Assembly: GCA_001791035.1 (NCBI GenBank)
Contig: MGDX01000031.1
Span: 5,245-41,938 of the forward strand
Source: Candidatus Uhrbacteria bacterium RIFCSPHIGHO2_02_FULL_53_13
Lineage (GTDB): Bacteria > Patescibacteriota > Patescibacteriia > UBA9934 > UBA11717
Length of the DNA: 36,694 nucleotides
Direction: 5' to 3'
Shown here: positions 1 to 9,632 of the stretch, piece by piece
Layout of the letters: every line of letters starts with the position of its first letter
Position numbering within the stretch: the stretch's first letter is position 1
Notes under the pieces: model-generated
Told to the model about the DNA's origin: nothing
What the model saw: only the letters and a program-made list of their open reading frames with translations
Database searches by the model: none
Translations under genes and position numbers: made by a program

Positions 1-910
1 AGATTTTTTTGCCACGGAGCTTTTTGGATATCGTTTGGACAATGACGCTCAACGATTCGATCACGAACACAAGGCCGATGATGGGCAACAGGAGCGCCAT
101 GTTGGTAAGCATCGCAACAATCCCAAGCGTAATGCCGAGCCCCATCGCGCCCGTATCGCCCATAAAAAAACGCGCCGGATTGATGTTGAACCACAAAAAA
201 GCCAAGAGCGCACCAAGAATCGCCGCGCAAAACGCCGCCAAATCAAAACGCCCCTGCGCAAAAGCGATCGCCCCAAATGAGCCGAACGCCGCCATGAGTC
301 CGCCGCCGGCAAGGCCGTCGAGGCCATCGGTTTCGTTCACCGAAAATGCCGTGGACGCCACGATGATGATAAAGATGGGAATGTACCAAACGCCGACGGA
401 AAAGTCGCCAAGAAACGGCACGTGAAACACATCCCAATCGAGTTTGAAAAAAAACCACCACGCGCCGATCGCCGAAACGATCGTATAGAGTCCTAAACGA
501 TACAGGAGACTAATGCCCCCTCCGTGCGGACCGATACGTTTGACGTTCAGATAATCATCCACGAGCCCAATGAGCGCAGAGGCCACCAGCGCGCCAAGCG
601 GAAGGAGCGTTTGCGAACGCGTCAAAAAACTCAACTCTCCCACGAGAGAATGGGGCGCAAAGGTCCACACCGCAAGCAGAGCGGATGCCACCATGAGGAC
701 GGTCAACCATACCAAAACGCCTCCCATCGTCGGCGTTCCTGATTTCTTTTTGTGCAATTTGGACGCAATCGGCGCAGAAGATGCACTGCGAATCGTTTTA
801 CCGAGCTTGAAACGATACAACACGTGCGTCAACAGTGGCGTCCACGCAATGGCCACGACAAACGTAAGTGCCGAGAGCACGATGAGACGAACCAGTTGCG
901 CGGGATCCAT
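1..910 (-). CDS. mraY: Phospho-N-acetylmuramoyl-pentapeptide-transferase (MraY), 3' end truncated by window edge
   Basis: Manual minus-strand translation from ATG at 910: MDPAQLVRLIVLSALTF...LHKKKSGTPTMGGVL...LIGLVDDYLN...NETDGLDGLAGG...NINPARFFMGDTGAMGLG; hallmark MraY motifs. Absent from the ORF track because it has no stop inside the window. Confidence 0.95.
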   Translation of the reverse strand, partial: MDPAQLVRLIVLSALTFVVAIAWTPLLTHVLYRFKLGKTIRSASSAPIASKLHKKKSGTPTMGGVLVWLTVLMVASALLAVWTFAPHSLVGELSFLTRSQTLLPLGALVASALIGLVDDYLNVKRIGPHGGGISLLYRLGLYTIVSAIGAWWFFFKLDWDVFHVPFLGDFSVGVWYIPIFIIIVASTAFSVNETDGLDGLAGGGLMAAFGSFGAIAFAQGRFDLAAFCAAILGALLAFLWFNINPARFFMGDTGAMGLGITLGIVAMLTNMALLLPIIGLVFVIESLSVIVQTISKKLRGKKI

Positions 911-913
911 ACC

Positions 914-1288
914 CTAGACGTTTGCGAGCAGAATGAAAACAAGCGCTACGTCGCACAAGAGCGCCACTAAAAACGATGTTATCAGCAAGAGCGTTGCCAT
1001 CATACGATCGTCTTGGGATTTTCCAAACAGAATAAGCACGTTGAGTCCAAAGACCAGTGTGGCAAAACCCGGAATCATCAAAATGCGCCACCACGGACCG
1101 ACGCTATCTACGCCAAAATAGATGTTGTAGTGCAAAGGGACAACCTCGCCTTGCGCTCCAAAGGCCGGAAATCGCCAAAAGCTGATCATCCATCCGACGA
1201 GCAATAATAAACCGACGGCCGCCACAAGCGCTCTCATGCCGCGCGAACGCCAGATGATGGTGGACGATGCTGATGGTTTGGCACTCAT
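914..1288 (-). CDS. Conserved small membrane protein, function unknown
   Basis: ORF with several hydrophobic segments, tightly packed between mraY and the NifU-like gene. Confidence 0.7.
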   Translation of the reverse strand: MSAKPSASSTIIWRSRGMRALVAAVGLLLLVGWMISFWRFPAFGAQGEVVPLHYNIYFGVDSVGPWWRILMIPGFATLVFGLNVLILFGKSQDDRMMATLLLITSFLVALLCDVALVFILLANV

Positions 1289-1524
1289 ACGACGGCGACA
1301 ACTGACACGACCGTTTTGATGCGCTCCTTGAGGAGAGCCTCAATGCCGTGCTGTAACGTGAGCGATGCTAGCGGACATCCGTGGCACATCCCAAGAAGGC
1401 GCACCGACACGCAACCCGTCACTTCGTCAAAATCGACAAACTCGATATTGCCGGCGTGTATGGCAAGCCGCGGCCGCACTTCGCGCTCTAAGATTTCTTC
1501 AATGGTTTTTTTTACGTTTTTCAT
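1285..1524 (-). CDS. NifU C-terminal-like domain protein (Fe-S scaffold type)
   Basis: 79 aa with ...VRPRLAIHAGNIEFVDFDEVTGCVSVRLLGMCHGCPLASLTLQHGIEALLKERI; CxxC in NifU C-domain context. Confidence 0.9.
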   Translation of the reverse strand: MKNVKKTIEEILEREVRPRLAIHAGNIEFVDFDEVTGCVSVRLLGMCHGCPLASLTLQHGIEALLKERIKTVVSVVAVV

Positions 1525-1570
1525 AGGCAGAGGTCAGAAGTCGAGAGTCGTACTATCCACCAGTTCGTCA

Positions 1571-1655
1571 TTGCGAGCACTGTTGCGAGCATAGCGAAGC
1601 AATCTATACGCAAGCCTACGCGAAAATAAGATTGCTTCGTCAAACTCGCAATGAC
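1571..1655. repeat. Short palindromic 'GTCATTGCGAG...GAAGCAATCT' repeat units in inverted arrangement
   Basis: cattgcgagcactgttgcgagcatagcgaagcaatct ... agattgcttcgtcaaactcgcaatgac. Confidence 0.8.
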
Positions 1656-1665
1656 GGACTGGCAT

Positions 1666-1793
1666 AAGATTGCTTCGCGGCTTGATGCTCGGGGCACTCC
1701 GGTGCGCAATTCTGCGCACATCGGAGTACCCGTCTCACGGTTCGAGCATGCCTCAATGGCATGTTCTTCATCCCGCTCGACCTCGCAATGACG
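1666..1793. repeat. Structured intergenic repeat (family B), copy 1; reverse complement of 29056..29177
   Basis: agattgcttcgcggcttgatgctcggggcactccggtgcgc...cggttcgagcatgcctcaatggcatg...cctcgcaatgac; matches 29056..29177 in reverse complement with small hairpins conserved. Confidence 0.9.
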
Positions 1794-1879
1794 GAATGGG
1801 CGCTCGCAATGACATTCCGCGAGGTCTTACTGTCCGGCCACTATGCAGTACTCACCACTCACTGTCTCCAAGTATACCA

Positions 1880-1907
1880 AAACGACTGCAGTTTGGTGCA
1901 GTCGTTT
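1880..1907 (-). terminator. Stem-loop directly after rpmA
   Basis: AAACGACTGCA...TGCAGTCGTTT, 11-bp stem starting at the stop codon; weak T-tract. Confidence 0.6.
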
Positions 1908-2196
1908 ACTTTCCTGATTCGGACGGAACAATGTGCACAAACTTACGCTTTTTGAGAACGCCTGTGAAATTGCGCGCCATGCGCGTGGTGAACTTCACGG
2001 TGCCCTGAATGCCCGCGTAGACTGTGTCATCTCCACCCACTTTGACGTTCTTTCCGGCGTGGATTTTGGATCCGCGCTGTCGCACGAGAATCTCTCCCGC
2101 GCCGACCGCCTGCCCGTCGGAACGCTTGACACCCAGCCGCTTCGCTTTCGAATCGTGGATGTTTTGGGTGGACCCGCCCGCCTTTTTATGTGCCAT
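1906..2196 (-). CDS. rpmA: 50S ribosomal protein L27
   Basis: [61 protein letters not shown]. Confidence 0.98.
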   Translation of the reverse strand: MAHKKAGGSTQNIHDSKAKRLGVKRSDGQAVGAGEILVRQRGSKIHAGKNVKVGGDDTVYAGIQGTVKFTTRMARNFTGVLKKRKFVHIVPSESGK

Positions 2197-2220
2197 AGAG
2201 GGTCGTTATTAGAAATCAGC

Positions 2221-2252
2221 AAACGGAGGAGCGCCAAAGGCGCATTCCGTTT
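2221..2252. other. Hairpin in the region upstream of rpmA
   Basis: AAACGGA-gga-GCGCC-aaa-GGCGC-at-TCCGTTT. Confidence 0.45.
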
Positions 2253-2424
2253 TGGCAGGTTGGACTATATCGCAGGTTTATTGGCATGTCAAGCTAGAAT
2301 GAGATCGCCAGCATGAACATAGTAACCGACATCTTACTTCTCCAGTCGCTCACTCAACGCAATAAAATCAGTTTGTGTCCAACCGGCAAAATGATTCGTT
2401 GTACCCAATATGAATACAGGAAAT

Positions 2425-2667
2425 TTATCTATTTTCTGCGAGTTCCTCGGGTTCTTCTACGCCACTCACTCTCCGATTACCAAAGTCCTGATTTGCCGCA
2501 ATATCTTCTGCTTCGTCCGCGGTCATGGCTTCAACGATGACCTCTTCATAGAGAGCCGCGCCTGTTATTTCTTCACCATCCCTGCCATACCCCTCCATCT
2601 CAACGAGCACTTTCCACATTCTCTTTGACTGTTCGGGTGATGAAATTTGTTCTGGCGTTTTCTTCAT
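2425..2667 (-). CDS. Hypothetical protein
   Basis: 80-aa acidic ORF overlapping the rplI stop; same strand and operon-like spacing. Confidence 0.6.
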   Translation of the reverse strand: MKKTPEQISSPEQSKRMWKVLVEMEGYGRDGEEITGAALYEEVIVEAMTADEAEDIAANQDFGNRRVSGVEEPEELAENR

Positions 2668-3125
2668 ATAGATTCACTCGAGTCGGAATCTGCAACCATC
2701 ACACGGAACGAAGCCTCGTAGCCACCGGGAAATTCTGCTTCGAGATTATATTCTCCGAGCTCTTTGATCGGTTCGTGGTCTTTGATTTGAGTTGGTTTGA
2801 GCGCGATGCCCGCCGCGCGCGCCGCGGCAGAAATCTCTTTGGAAGAAACGGCGCCGTACAGCACCCCGTCTTCGTTCACCTTCGCCGTCACCGTAAGCTC
2901 GGCTCCTTCAAGCGCATCGGCCACCACACGCGCCGCCTTGTGAGAACGCTTCGCCTCCTTTTTCGCCTTCTGATCTTGTGCCGCGATGCGATTCAACGCA
3001 TCGGGCGTTGCTTCCACGGCGAGTGTCTGCGGAAACAAAAAGTTGCGCGCATAGCCGTCGCTCACTTCAATGACGTCGCCGCAAAATCCCTTCCCTTTGA
3101 TGTTTTCCATCAGGATCACTTTCAT
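2664..3125 (-). CDS. rplI: 50S ribosomal protein L9
   Basis: MKVILMENIKGKGFCGDVIEVSDGYARNFLFPQTLAVEAT...; canonical L9 N-domain. Confidence 0.97.
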   Translation of the reverse strand: MKVILMENIKGKGFCGDVIEVSDGYARNFLFPQTLAVEATPDALNRIAAQDQKAKKEAKRSHKAARVVADALEGAELTVTAKVNEDGVLYGAVSSKEISAAARAAGIALKPTQIKDHEPIKELGEYNLEAEFPGGYEASFRVMVADSDSSESI

Positions 3126-3152
3126 AATTGGAGGTTGGAAATTGGATATTCA

Positions 3153-3866
3153 CTACTCATCAAATTCTTGTACCAGTATTGTGCCGCCTGCCGCCGCCAT
3201 TGGCAAGACGACGATGTTGAGCACGGGAACGATAAGGCCCAGCGCCTTGGCTAACCCCATCCCAACGACCGGACGTAGATGGGCAAGCACCCATTTGCGG
3301 CGATCCGACAGCATCAGCCCGCGCCGCGCGAGCGCCGGACCAACGCTGTCGGCACCGAGCGTCAACACGAGAACCGCAAAACCGATCGCGACGCTCAATC
3401 CCTGTCCAATGACGGGTGCAAACTGCAGAACGAATATCAGAAACGACAACGCGACGACGACCACCAGTTTTCGTGCCTCTTGGTCAACGGCGAGCTTGAC
3501 TTCCACATACCACGCGCGTTCAACAATCGGCCGGCGCGCTTCTTTGTCTATGCGCACACCGATCTCCTCGTAAAATGGCGCTCCAATCACCTCGGCAATC
3601 ATGGGAAAAAGAAACGCGTATGCGATAAGCACAAGGAGCAACGTCGCCACCCAAACGATAACCTTGAGTACAGCGCTAAACGCAATAGAAGCGGTAAAGG
3701 AAACGAGCCATGGCAGTATCCACACGACGAGCGCCACAACAAAAAGACCAAAGATGGCGAGATTGAGCACGACGGGAATCAATGCAAAACGCAACGCCCC
3801 GCGCGTCTTTGTGATCGCGCGCCAACCTCGAAAGAGAAGAAAAAATCCTTTTGCGATGTCCGTCAT
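3153..3866 (-). CDS. EI24/CysZ-like integral membrane protein
   Basis: FFLLFRGWRAITKTRGALRFALIPVVLNLAIF... multi-TM with EI24-type layout (GAPFYEEI). Confidence 0.75.
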   Translation of the reverse strand: MTDIAKGFFLLFRGWRAITKTRGALRFALIPVVLNLAIFGLFVVALVVWILPWLVSFTASIAFSAVLKVIVWVATLLLVLIAYAFLFPMIAEVIGAPFYEEIGVRIDKEARRPIVERAWYVEVKLAVDQEARKLVVVVALSFLIFVLQFAPVIGQGLSVAIGFAVLVLTLGADSVGPALARRGLMLSDRRKWVLAHLRPVVGMGLAKALGLIVPVLNIVVLPMAAAGGTILVQEFDE

Positions 3867-3877
3867 GAGAGGAGCCC

Positions 3878-4363
3878 CTAACTAAACGGGTTTTTCTTGT
3901 GACGCTTGCGCACTTGGCGCGCGATGAGCAAAACAGCCTTTTCTACGATGATCTCCATGTCTTCGTACGCCGAAAGCTGATTGGTTTCCTTGAGCCCCAC
4001 CCAACGCGCCGCCTGAATTTGCTCGCCGCTTTCCATCGGCACCAGTCGTTTTACGCGCGCGTTTGGAGGCGCTTCGAATAAAAAGTAATGAATGTCCTTG
4101 ACGACCGTGTCGCCTTTGCGCACATGCCTATCCTCAAACGTGATCGTGATTTTTCCGAGCTTGCGCACAAGCCGCAAGTTCTTGAGCGCAGTTTCTTCAC
4201 GCACTTCGCGCCGCGCCGTGCGTTCAATGGTTTCGCCGCGCTCGACATGGCCCTTCGGAAATGTCCACTTCCCCACAGAGTCGCGAATGAACGCGACCGC
4301 CACTCCCTTCTTTGTGACCTTGAACACGATGCCGCCCGATGACACTTCACGACGGGTCGCCAT
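3878..4363 (-). CDS. NUDIX hydrolase
   Basis: GHVERGETIERTARREVREETAL matches the NUDIX box. Confidence 0.95.
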   Translation of the reverse strand: MATRREVSSGGIVFKVTKKGVAVAFIRDSVGKWTFPKGHVERGETIERTARREVREETALKNLRLVRKLGKITITFEDRHVRKGDTVVKDIHYFLFEAPPNARVKRLVPMESGEQIQAARWVGLKETNQLSAYEDMEIIVEKAVLLIARQVRKRHKKNPFS

Positions 4364-5594
4364 ACGCGTTCGATTTCAATGCGTTGAGCGCGGCCTCAAG
4401 TTGTACGTCTATTCCCTCTTTATAGGCTTCCAAATCGAACACAATCTCCACATCCGGCGCAATCCCATTCTGATCAATGGAGCGCTCGAGCGGCGTGAGC
4501 CACTCGGAGATGGTGATTTTCACCGCCGAACCGTCCGCGAGCTCGCGGTACTCCTGCACTGACCCCTTCCCAAACGTTTGCTCTCCCAAAATCGTCGCGA
4601 ATCCATAATCCTGCAAAGCGCCAGCCACAATCTCGGACGCGCTCGCCGTTCCACCATTCACCAGCACAAGCGTCGGAATGCGCTGAAGACGCCCGACGCC
4701 CGTTGACGGAAAGCGCTCTAAGTCCCCATTTTCATTGCGCTCAATCACCACCGTGTCATTGCCGATCCATTCCCCCGCCACCGAGACGGCGCGATCGAGA
4801 AATCCGCCGGGGTTGTTTCGCAAATCAAGCACGATACCGCTCACATCCTCCTGCATGAGCTCCACAACGGCGCGATTGAACAGCGCCGCCGTATCGGCAT
4901 TGAAAAACGCAATACGAATCACCGCCACACCATCGTCCGTCACCTCCCATGTGACCGAATCAATGCGTATCACGTCGCGCACGATCGAAATCTCCTCAAC
5001 CGTTTCGATGCCGTTGTGCGAAACAGTCAGCACGACCGTGGAGCCACGCGGTCCGCGAATGAGCCGCACGGCCTCGTCAACCGACATCTCGGCCGTGTCC
5101 ACATCGTCAATAAAATAAATCTTGTCGCCTGCTTGAATACCCGCATGCTCTGCCGGTGAATCCACCAGCGGCGATACGATGACGAGCTGATTTTCACGAA
5201 TGCCAATTTCCGCGCCAATCCCCTCAAACTTCCCTTCCAAATCGCTTTCGAACACATCGGCCTCTCGTGGATCAAAAAACTCACTGTATGGATCGTTGAG
5301 CCCATCTACTAATCCGTTGACGGCACCGTAAAACAAATCCTTTTCCGGAACCGGCCCTCGTAGATAGTCGTTCTGCAACATGTCCCATACCTCCCAAAAC
5401 AGCGCAAACTCCACGTCATTCGCGCGCTCGCGAACTTCCTTCAGTCCAATGACACTGCCGTCTTCGAGCACAACACTTTGCGTCTGCGTGCGACCTACGG
5501 CAAAGCCAACCGAAAACACCGCCGTGACAACAAGACCCGCGACCGCCCACACGATGGGTTGCTGTTGTTTGATTTTTGCGAGAAATGGGAGCAT
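4347..5594 (-). CDS. ctpA: S41 family C-terminal processing peptidase (PDZ + protease)
   Basis: PDZ-like GIQAGDKIYFIDDVDT; NGGTASASEIVAGALQDYGFATILGEQTFGKGSVQ; N-terminal TM. Confidence 0.93.
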   Translation of the reverse strand: MLPFLAKIKQQQPIVWAVAGLVVTAVFSVGFAVGRTQTQSVVLEDGSVIGLKEVRERANDVEFALFWEVWDMLQNDYLRGPVPEKDLFYGAVNGLVDGLNDPYSEFFDPREADVFESDLEGKFEGIGAEIGIRENQLVIVSPLVDSPAEHAGIQAGDKIYFIDDVDTAEMSVDEAVRLIRGPRGSTVVLTVSHNGIETVEEISIVRDVIRIDSVTWEVTDDGVAVIRIAFFNADTAALFNRAVVELMQEDVSGIVLDLRNNPGGFLDRAVSVAGEWIGNDTVVIERNENGDLERFPSTGVGRLQRIPTLVLVNGGTASASEIVAGALQDYGFATILGEQTFGKGSVQEYRELADGSAVKITISEWLTPLERSIDQNGIAPDVEIVFDLEAYKEGIDVQLEAALNALKSNAYGDPS

Positions 5595-5663
5595 GAAGCC
5601 CCATCATACAGGAGTGCCGCGCCCCTTGCAAAAACAACGTCCGATGCGTATGCTCACACACGT

Positions 5664-6908
5664 ATGCAGACGCGAAGAAAACTCTTTTATGTGTTCGTCC
5701 TTCTTTTTGTGTTGACGGCGCCTCTCGCACTCCTCTACACCGCAGGATACCGATGGTTTCCGGAAAGTGGGCTTTCTAAAACCGGAACGCTTCTCTTGGC
5801 AACAACGCCGCGCGGAGCAACGATTTCGGTGGATGGACGCGAGCGTCGCGATCGGTCACCGAGCATCGTAAAATGGATACGACCGGGCGAACACGTCGTG
5901 CGTATGGAGCTCGAGGATCACGCACCGTGGGAAAAAACCATCACCGTAAAAAGCGGGGAAACTTCGTTTGCGGAAGCCGTGGTCCTGTTTTCTAGCGATG
6001 CACTCATGCTCGCGGTTCCACATGCTTTTGTTTCAGCCGCCTTGAGTCCAAACGGTCGGCGCCTCTCGTGGATCACGACCGAGAATGGATGGACGGAAGT
6101 GTGGGTTACCGACGACAAAGGTCTGAGAGCGCGTCTTGCGTACCGCACCGTCGAAAACAACGCGCTCGTGCATGCATGGAGCGACGACGATCACCTCATC
6201 ATCCGCAATGCCTCGGAGCTTCTCGTGCAGATTGACACACGTACGAACACCACAAACACCGTGACCACCACGGTCACGCTCACGCAGGAGGACACGGCAA
6301 CAGTCGTGCGAGCGACAAGCGGCAACGAAATCGCTCGTCTCCCGAAAGGAGAGTACATGGTCGTGGACGAGCGCAACACACACACGCTCTTGGAACAACC
6401 GTCTCAACGACGCATCGTTCTCATCAATCGTTCCGATATGCAAACGCCGCTTCACTTGGTTGAATCGGCACTCTCCTACGAATGGATCGGCCCGCAAACA
6501 TTGCTCTACGCCGATGCGTATGCCGTCCAGTTGTACAACACGGAGACCTTACGCTCAACCACGCTCACGCGTTTGAGCCAGCCACTTGTGGCCGTGCACT
6601 GGACCATTCGCCATCCCGGATACGTATTCTATGCAACGAACACCGAAGTATTTGCCATCGAAATCAACGGACTTGGGCATCGCCTGACGCAATCGCTTGG
6701 AACGCTCGACGCCATTGAAGACATTGGTACGGACGAGTCGGGACGTTTTCTCTACGTCATCGGGCGCAACGCGCTGGATGCCGGACTGTTTTCGCGGCCG
6801 CTTTTTCACCGATCTTCACCAGACGATGAATCGCAAAAGTCCCCGGAAATAAACATTGAGGAGAGGGTTTACGAGATATTTCAGGAGGACGTTTTCGACC
6901 TCTTGTGA
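5664..6908 (+). CDS. PEGA domain-containing membrane-anchored protein
   Basis: N-terminal TM MQTRRKLFYVFVLLFVLTAPLALLYTAGYRWF, then GTLLLATTPRGATISVDGRERRDRSPSIVKWIRPGEHVVRMELEDHAPWEKTITVKSGE (PEGA). Start placed at 5664 rather than the 5478 ORF start because of the TM segment and divergent spacing. Confidence 0.85.
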   Translation: MQTRRKLFYVFVLLFVLTAPLALLYTAGYRWFPESGLSKTGTLLLATTPRGATISVDGRERRDRSPSIVKWIRPGEHVVRMELEDHAPWEKTITVKSGETSFAEAVVLFSSDALMLAVPHAFVSAALSPNGRRLSWITTENGWTEVWVTDDKGLRARLAYRTVENNALVHAWSDDDHLIIRNASELLVQIDTRTNTTNTVTTTVTLTQEDTATVVRATSGNEIARLPKGEYMVVDERNTHTLLEQPSQRRIVLINRSDMQTPLHLVESALSYEWIGPQTLLYADAYAVQLYNTETLRSTTLTRLSQPLVAVHWTIRHPGYVFYATNTEVFAIEINGLGHRLTQSLGTLDAIEDIGTDESGRFLYVIGRNALDAGLFSRPLFHRSSPDDESQKSPEINIEERVYEIFQEDVFDLL

Positions 6909-7910
6909 AGTCAAGCGACCGACCATCATGGCAAGCATGTCACGGTCGGTATGCAGGCGAAGACGGCGCGTTTCAAGGCGTCGTTTTTTGATGTCACTCC
7001 AGACGTTTGGATCAAAGAAAAAGCGATAGGCAAAAAGGCGCTTTCCAAGATAGCCGCTACGAGCGGCAAATACGAGCGCTCCCAACTCCATCAAAACCCA
7101 CGCCGGCATGAACACCAAAAGTGTTCGCCATTTCAATCGCGAGAGATGCGTGCGCCAGCGATTCTGTTCCATCCACACAAACTTTGCGGTACTGCGGGAG
7201 AATTCGTATCGGTGATAAGCAATGGAATTCTCTGGAAATGCAATATCAAACCCCAAAAGACGCATGCGCCACGACAAATCAACGTCTTCGTGATACATGA
7301 AATATACGGGATCAAAGAGGTAGCCATACGGTTCTAGAGCTTGAACACGAACAAACAGCGCCGCGCCACTGCCAAAAAAATGAGGCAAACGCGAACGTGA
7401 GGCCTCTGCGGGCGTTTGTCCGTTGCCGTCTGAAAATCCAAAACCCAAAAAATGCAGACAATTGCCAAGCACATTCAAACGCGATGGATCTTGTGCAAGA
7501 CGAATCTGCGACTGCACGAGCGCGATGTGAGAGTCGTCAAACGCCGCCACCGCATGGGTGATGGTATCGGGCTCAATGTACGCGTCTTGATTCAAGAGAA
7601 ACAGAACGTCCGTTTCGGCGGACCGCGCCTCATAACCGCGCTGATGTCCGCCGGCAAAACCATCGTTTTTATCGGAACACAAGAGCCGCACACGAGGCAG
7701 AGTCACACCCGCTTTCGGCAGAACAGTTGCCTCAATCCAGCCGCGCATCATTCCCTGCGGCGATGGATTATCAATGAAGATAAGCTCCCACCGATCTTGC
7801 GGATAGCGTACGCGCTCGAGCGACGAGATCAGAAGCTTCAAATCCTCCTCCGCGTCTTTTGAGCAATAAGATATGACTTGGACCGCAATGTACGGCATCA
7901 TAATCCCCAT
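6816..7910 (-). CDS. Glycosyltransferase family 2
   Basis: VISYCSKDAEEDLKLLISSLER...LFLLNQDAYIEPDT...FDPVYFMYHEDVDLSWRMRLLG. Start chosen at the ATG overlapping the upstream stop. Confidence 0.9.
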   Translation of the reverse strand: MGIMMPYIAVQVISYCSKDAEEDLKLLISSLERVRYPQDRWELIFIDNPSPQGMMRGWIEATVLPKAGVTLPRVRLLCSDKNDGFAGGHQRGYEARSAETDVLFLLNQDAYIEPDTITHAVAAFDDSHIALVQSQIRLAQDPSRLNVLGNCLHFLGFGFSDGNGQTPAEASRSRLPHFFGSGAALFVRVQALEPYGYLFDPVYFMYHEDVDLSWRMRLLGFDIAFPENSIAYHRYEFSRSTAKFVWMEQNRWRTHLSRLKWRTLLVFMPAWVLMELGALVFAARSGYLGKRLFAYRFFFDPNVWSDIKKRRLETRRLRLHTDRDMLAMMVGRLTSQEVENVLLKYLVNPLLNVYFRGLLRFIVW

Positions 7911-8710
7911 TTGCTCAAATAACGCAACCAACTTTGCACATGAGCGCGTGCCAAGCGATTTGTGACAAGTCCCGCGAGCGGACCGGAAACTTTGGCTGAT
8001 CCCTGCGTGTATTCGTGCGCGATCGTGCCTGAAGGAAGATAGTACACCGGACGGCCGCGCTCCCAGCATCGCCGACACAAATCCACGTCCTCAAAATACA
8101 TAAAGAAGCGTTCATCAAACCCTCCGATTTCGCGAAAAAGTGCGGCGTCAATCATGATCGCCGAACCCTGCACCCAATCCACCATGCGCTCCGCTTCGTG
8201 ATCAAAATCCTTCATCAGAAATTCATCAACGTATCGCTTACCGCGATGAGGTGCCATAAGGCGCGTGCGCCGCGCGATAGGCATATGCCATGCGGGAAAA
8301 CGTCGGCACGTTTCTTGCAACGAGCCATCCAAATAATGTGTTCGCGGAGCCACGATACCCACTTTTGGATATCGCTTGATAAAGGCATGCAATTGCTCAA
8401 ACAAAGCATCGTCCGTCAAGATCGTATCCGGATTCAAAAAGAAATATGTGCCGGCTTTGAACCCCTTGGCGCCGCGATTGCACGCGCTCCCAAACCCGCG
8501 ATTCAAGCGGCACACAATGAGATGTGCCTGTGGATAGGCTTTGGTAACCAAAGCGGCAACATCCAAGTTGGGTGAGGCGTTGTCCACGACAACCACATCC
8601 ACTTTGAGCTTTGTGCGCTCAATCACGCGCCGTAACGTTGGCAAGCACTGCGGATGCAGTTTGTTGTACACGACCACAATGACGGCGATGTCAGGCATGC
8701 GTGCGTTCAT
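7898..8710 (-). CDS. Glycosyltransferase family 2 (rhamnosyltransferase-like)
   Basis: IAVIVVVYNKLHPQ...VVDNASPNLD...YFFLNPDTIL...FFMYFEDVDLCRR. Confidence 0.93.
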   Translation of the reverse strand: MNARMPDIAVIVVVYNKLHPQCLPTLRRVIERTKLKVDVVVVDNASPNLDVAALVTKAYPQAHLIVCRLNRGFGSACNRGAKGFKAGTYFFLNPDTILTDDALFEQLHAFIKRYPKVGIVAPRTHYLDGSLQETCRRFPAWHMPIARRTRLMAPHRGKRYVDEFLMKDFDHEAERMVDWVQGSAIMIDAALFREIGGFDERFFMYFEDVDLCRRCWERGRPVYYLPSGTIAHEYTQGSAKVSGPLAGLVTNRLARAHVQSWLRYLSKWGL

Positions 8711-9632
8711 AAAATATACGCTTTTTTTTGAGTTCGGGAAGCATATCATGGGTTTCTTTTATGGCCCTCCACCACAACCGCGGCGCCGTCAGCATCACAA
8801 ACAGTGCTTTGATCATCTCGTATGGAATCACCACCCACAGATCGCCGCGCACGGACCGCGAAGCCCCATGACTCACAAGATTCCAAAGATGGTTTCGATA
8901 CGACTCAAAGCGCGCTCTGTCGGTTTGGGCAAACCGTTGCCTCATAGAAAAGGTACGCTGATGCCACGCAATCGCTCGGGGAACCGTGAGCGCCCTCCAC
9001 CCACCCCCCTTGAGTCGATAAGCTAAATCTACATCTTCTTTGTACATAAAGTAGCGAGCATCGAAAAGAGTCCCGTCCACACTGGTTGCTTCTACCGCTT
9101 GGCGACGATACATGGGAAGACAGCCAGACACTCCAAAAACCTCTAAAGGGGTTGAATCAAATTTGTGTTCAACATTTTTGAGATCCTCCACTTTATGTGT
9201 TCGCCGACAGACGAGGCCTTGCGAATCTATTTCATCGAGCGCGTGAAAACGTCCGTCCTTATACTGCGCTTTAAAGATCACGCCCGCCGCCGCGCCCACG
9301 CTTTGATCTACAAACGCTTCCCGCAGAGCGTGAATATACTCTACTCCAAGAATGGCGTCTTGGTTGAGAAGAAGCACGAGATCGGCGTCGTGGCGTGTAA
9401 ACAAACGCTGATGCCCACCGGAAAAACCACGATTGTCGAATGTTTCGTCCCACACATACGGCAATCCCGACATCTCAAGATACTGATGCGTGTGTGCACG
9501 TTCCGCAATGTCTTCGCTTTGATCTCGAACAAAGAGCGTCCAGTTGCAATCGGATTGCGATTGGAGCGAGTCCAAAAGCGAAGGAAGATAGGACGATCCT
9601 CGGTAGAGAACCAGTTGAACAGCAAGCGTCAT
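8691..9632 (-). CDS. Glycosyltransferase family 2
   Basis: LVLYRGSSYLPSLLDSLQSQ...LVLLLNQDAILG...YFMYKEDVDLAYRLKGG. Confidence 0.92.
   Translation of the reverse strand: MTLAVQLVLYRGSSYLPSLLDSLQSQSDCNWTLFVRDQSEDIAERAHTHQYLEMSGLPYVWDETFDNRGFSGGHQRLFTRHDADLVLLLNQDAILGVEYIHALREAFVDQSVGAAAGVIFKAQYKDGRFHALDEIDSQGLVCRRTHKVEDLKNVEHKFDSTPLEVFGVSGCLPMYRRQAVEATSVDGTLFDARYFMYKEDVDLAYRLKGGGWRALTVPRAIAWHQRTFSMRQRFAQTDRARFESYRNHLWNLVSHGASRSVRGDLWVVIPYEMIKALFVMLTAPRLWWRAIKETHDMLPELKKKRIFYERTHA

Noticed and set aside
9-742. Plus and minus ORFs 9..425, 35..280, 61..327, 243..461, 524..742
   Set aside because: Antisense or out-of-frame to the truncated mraY, which is the real gene.
1735-1760. tRNA T-arm-like 'ggttcgagcatgcc'
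   Set aside because: No cloverleaf around it; part of the family B repeat. No tRNA or rRNA was recognised in the window.
1521-2008. ORFs 1521..1721, 1534..1719, 1670..2008, 1761..1955
   Set aside because: Lie over palindromic repeats and the rpmA terminator; no coding character.
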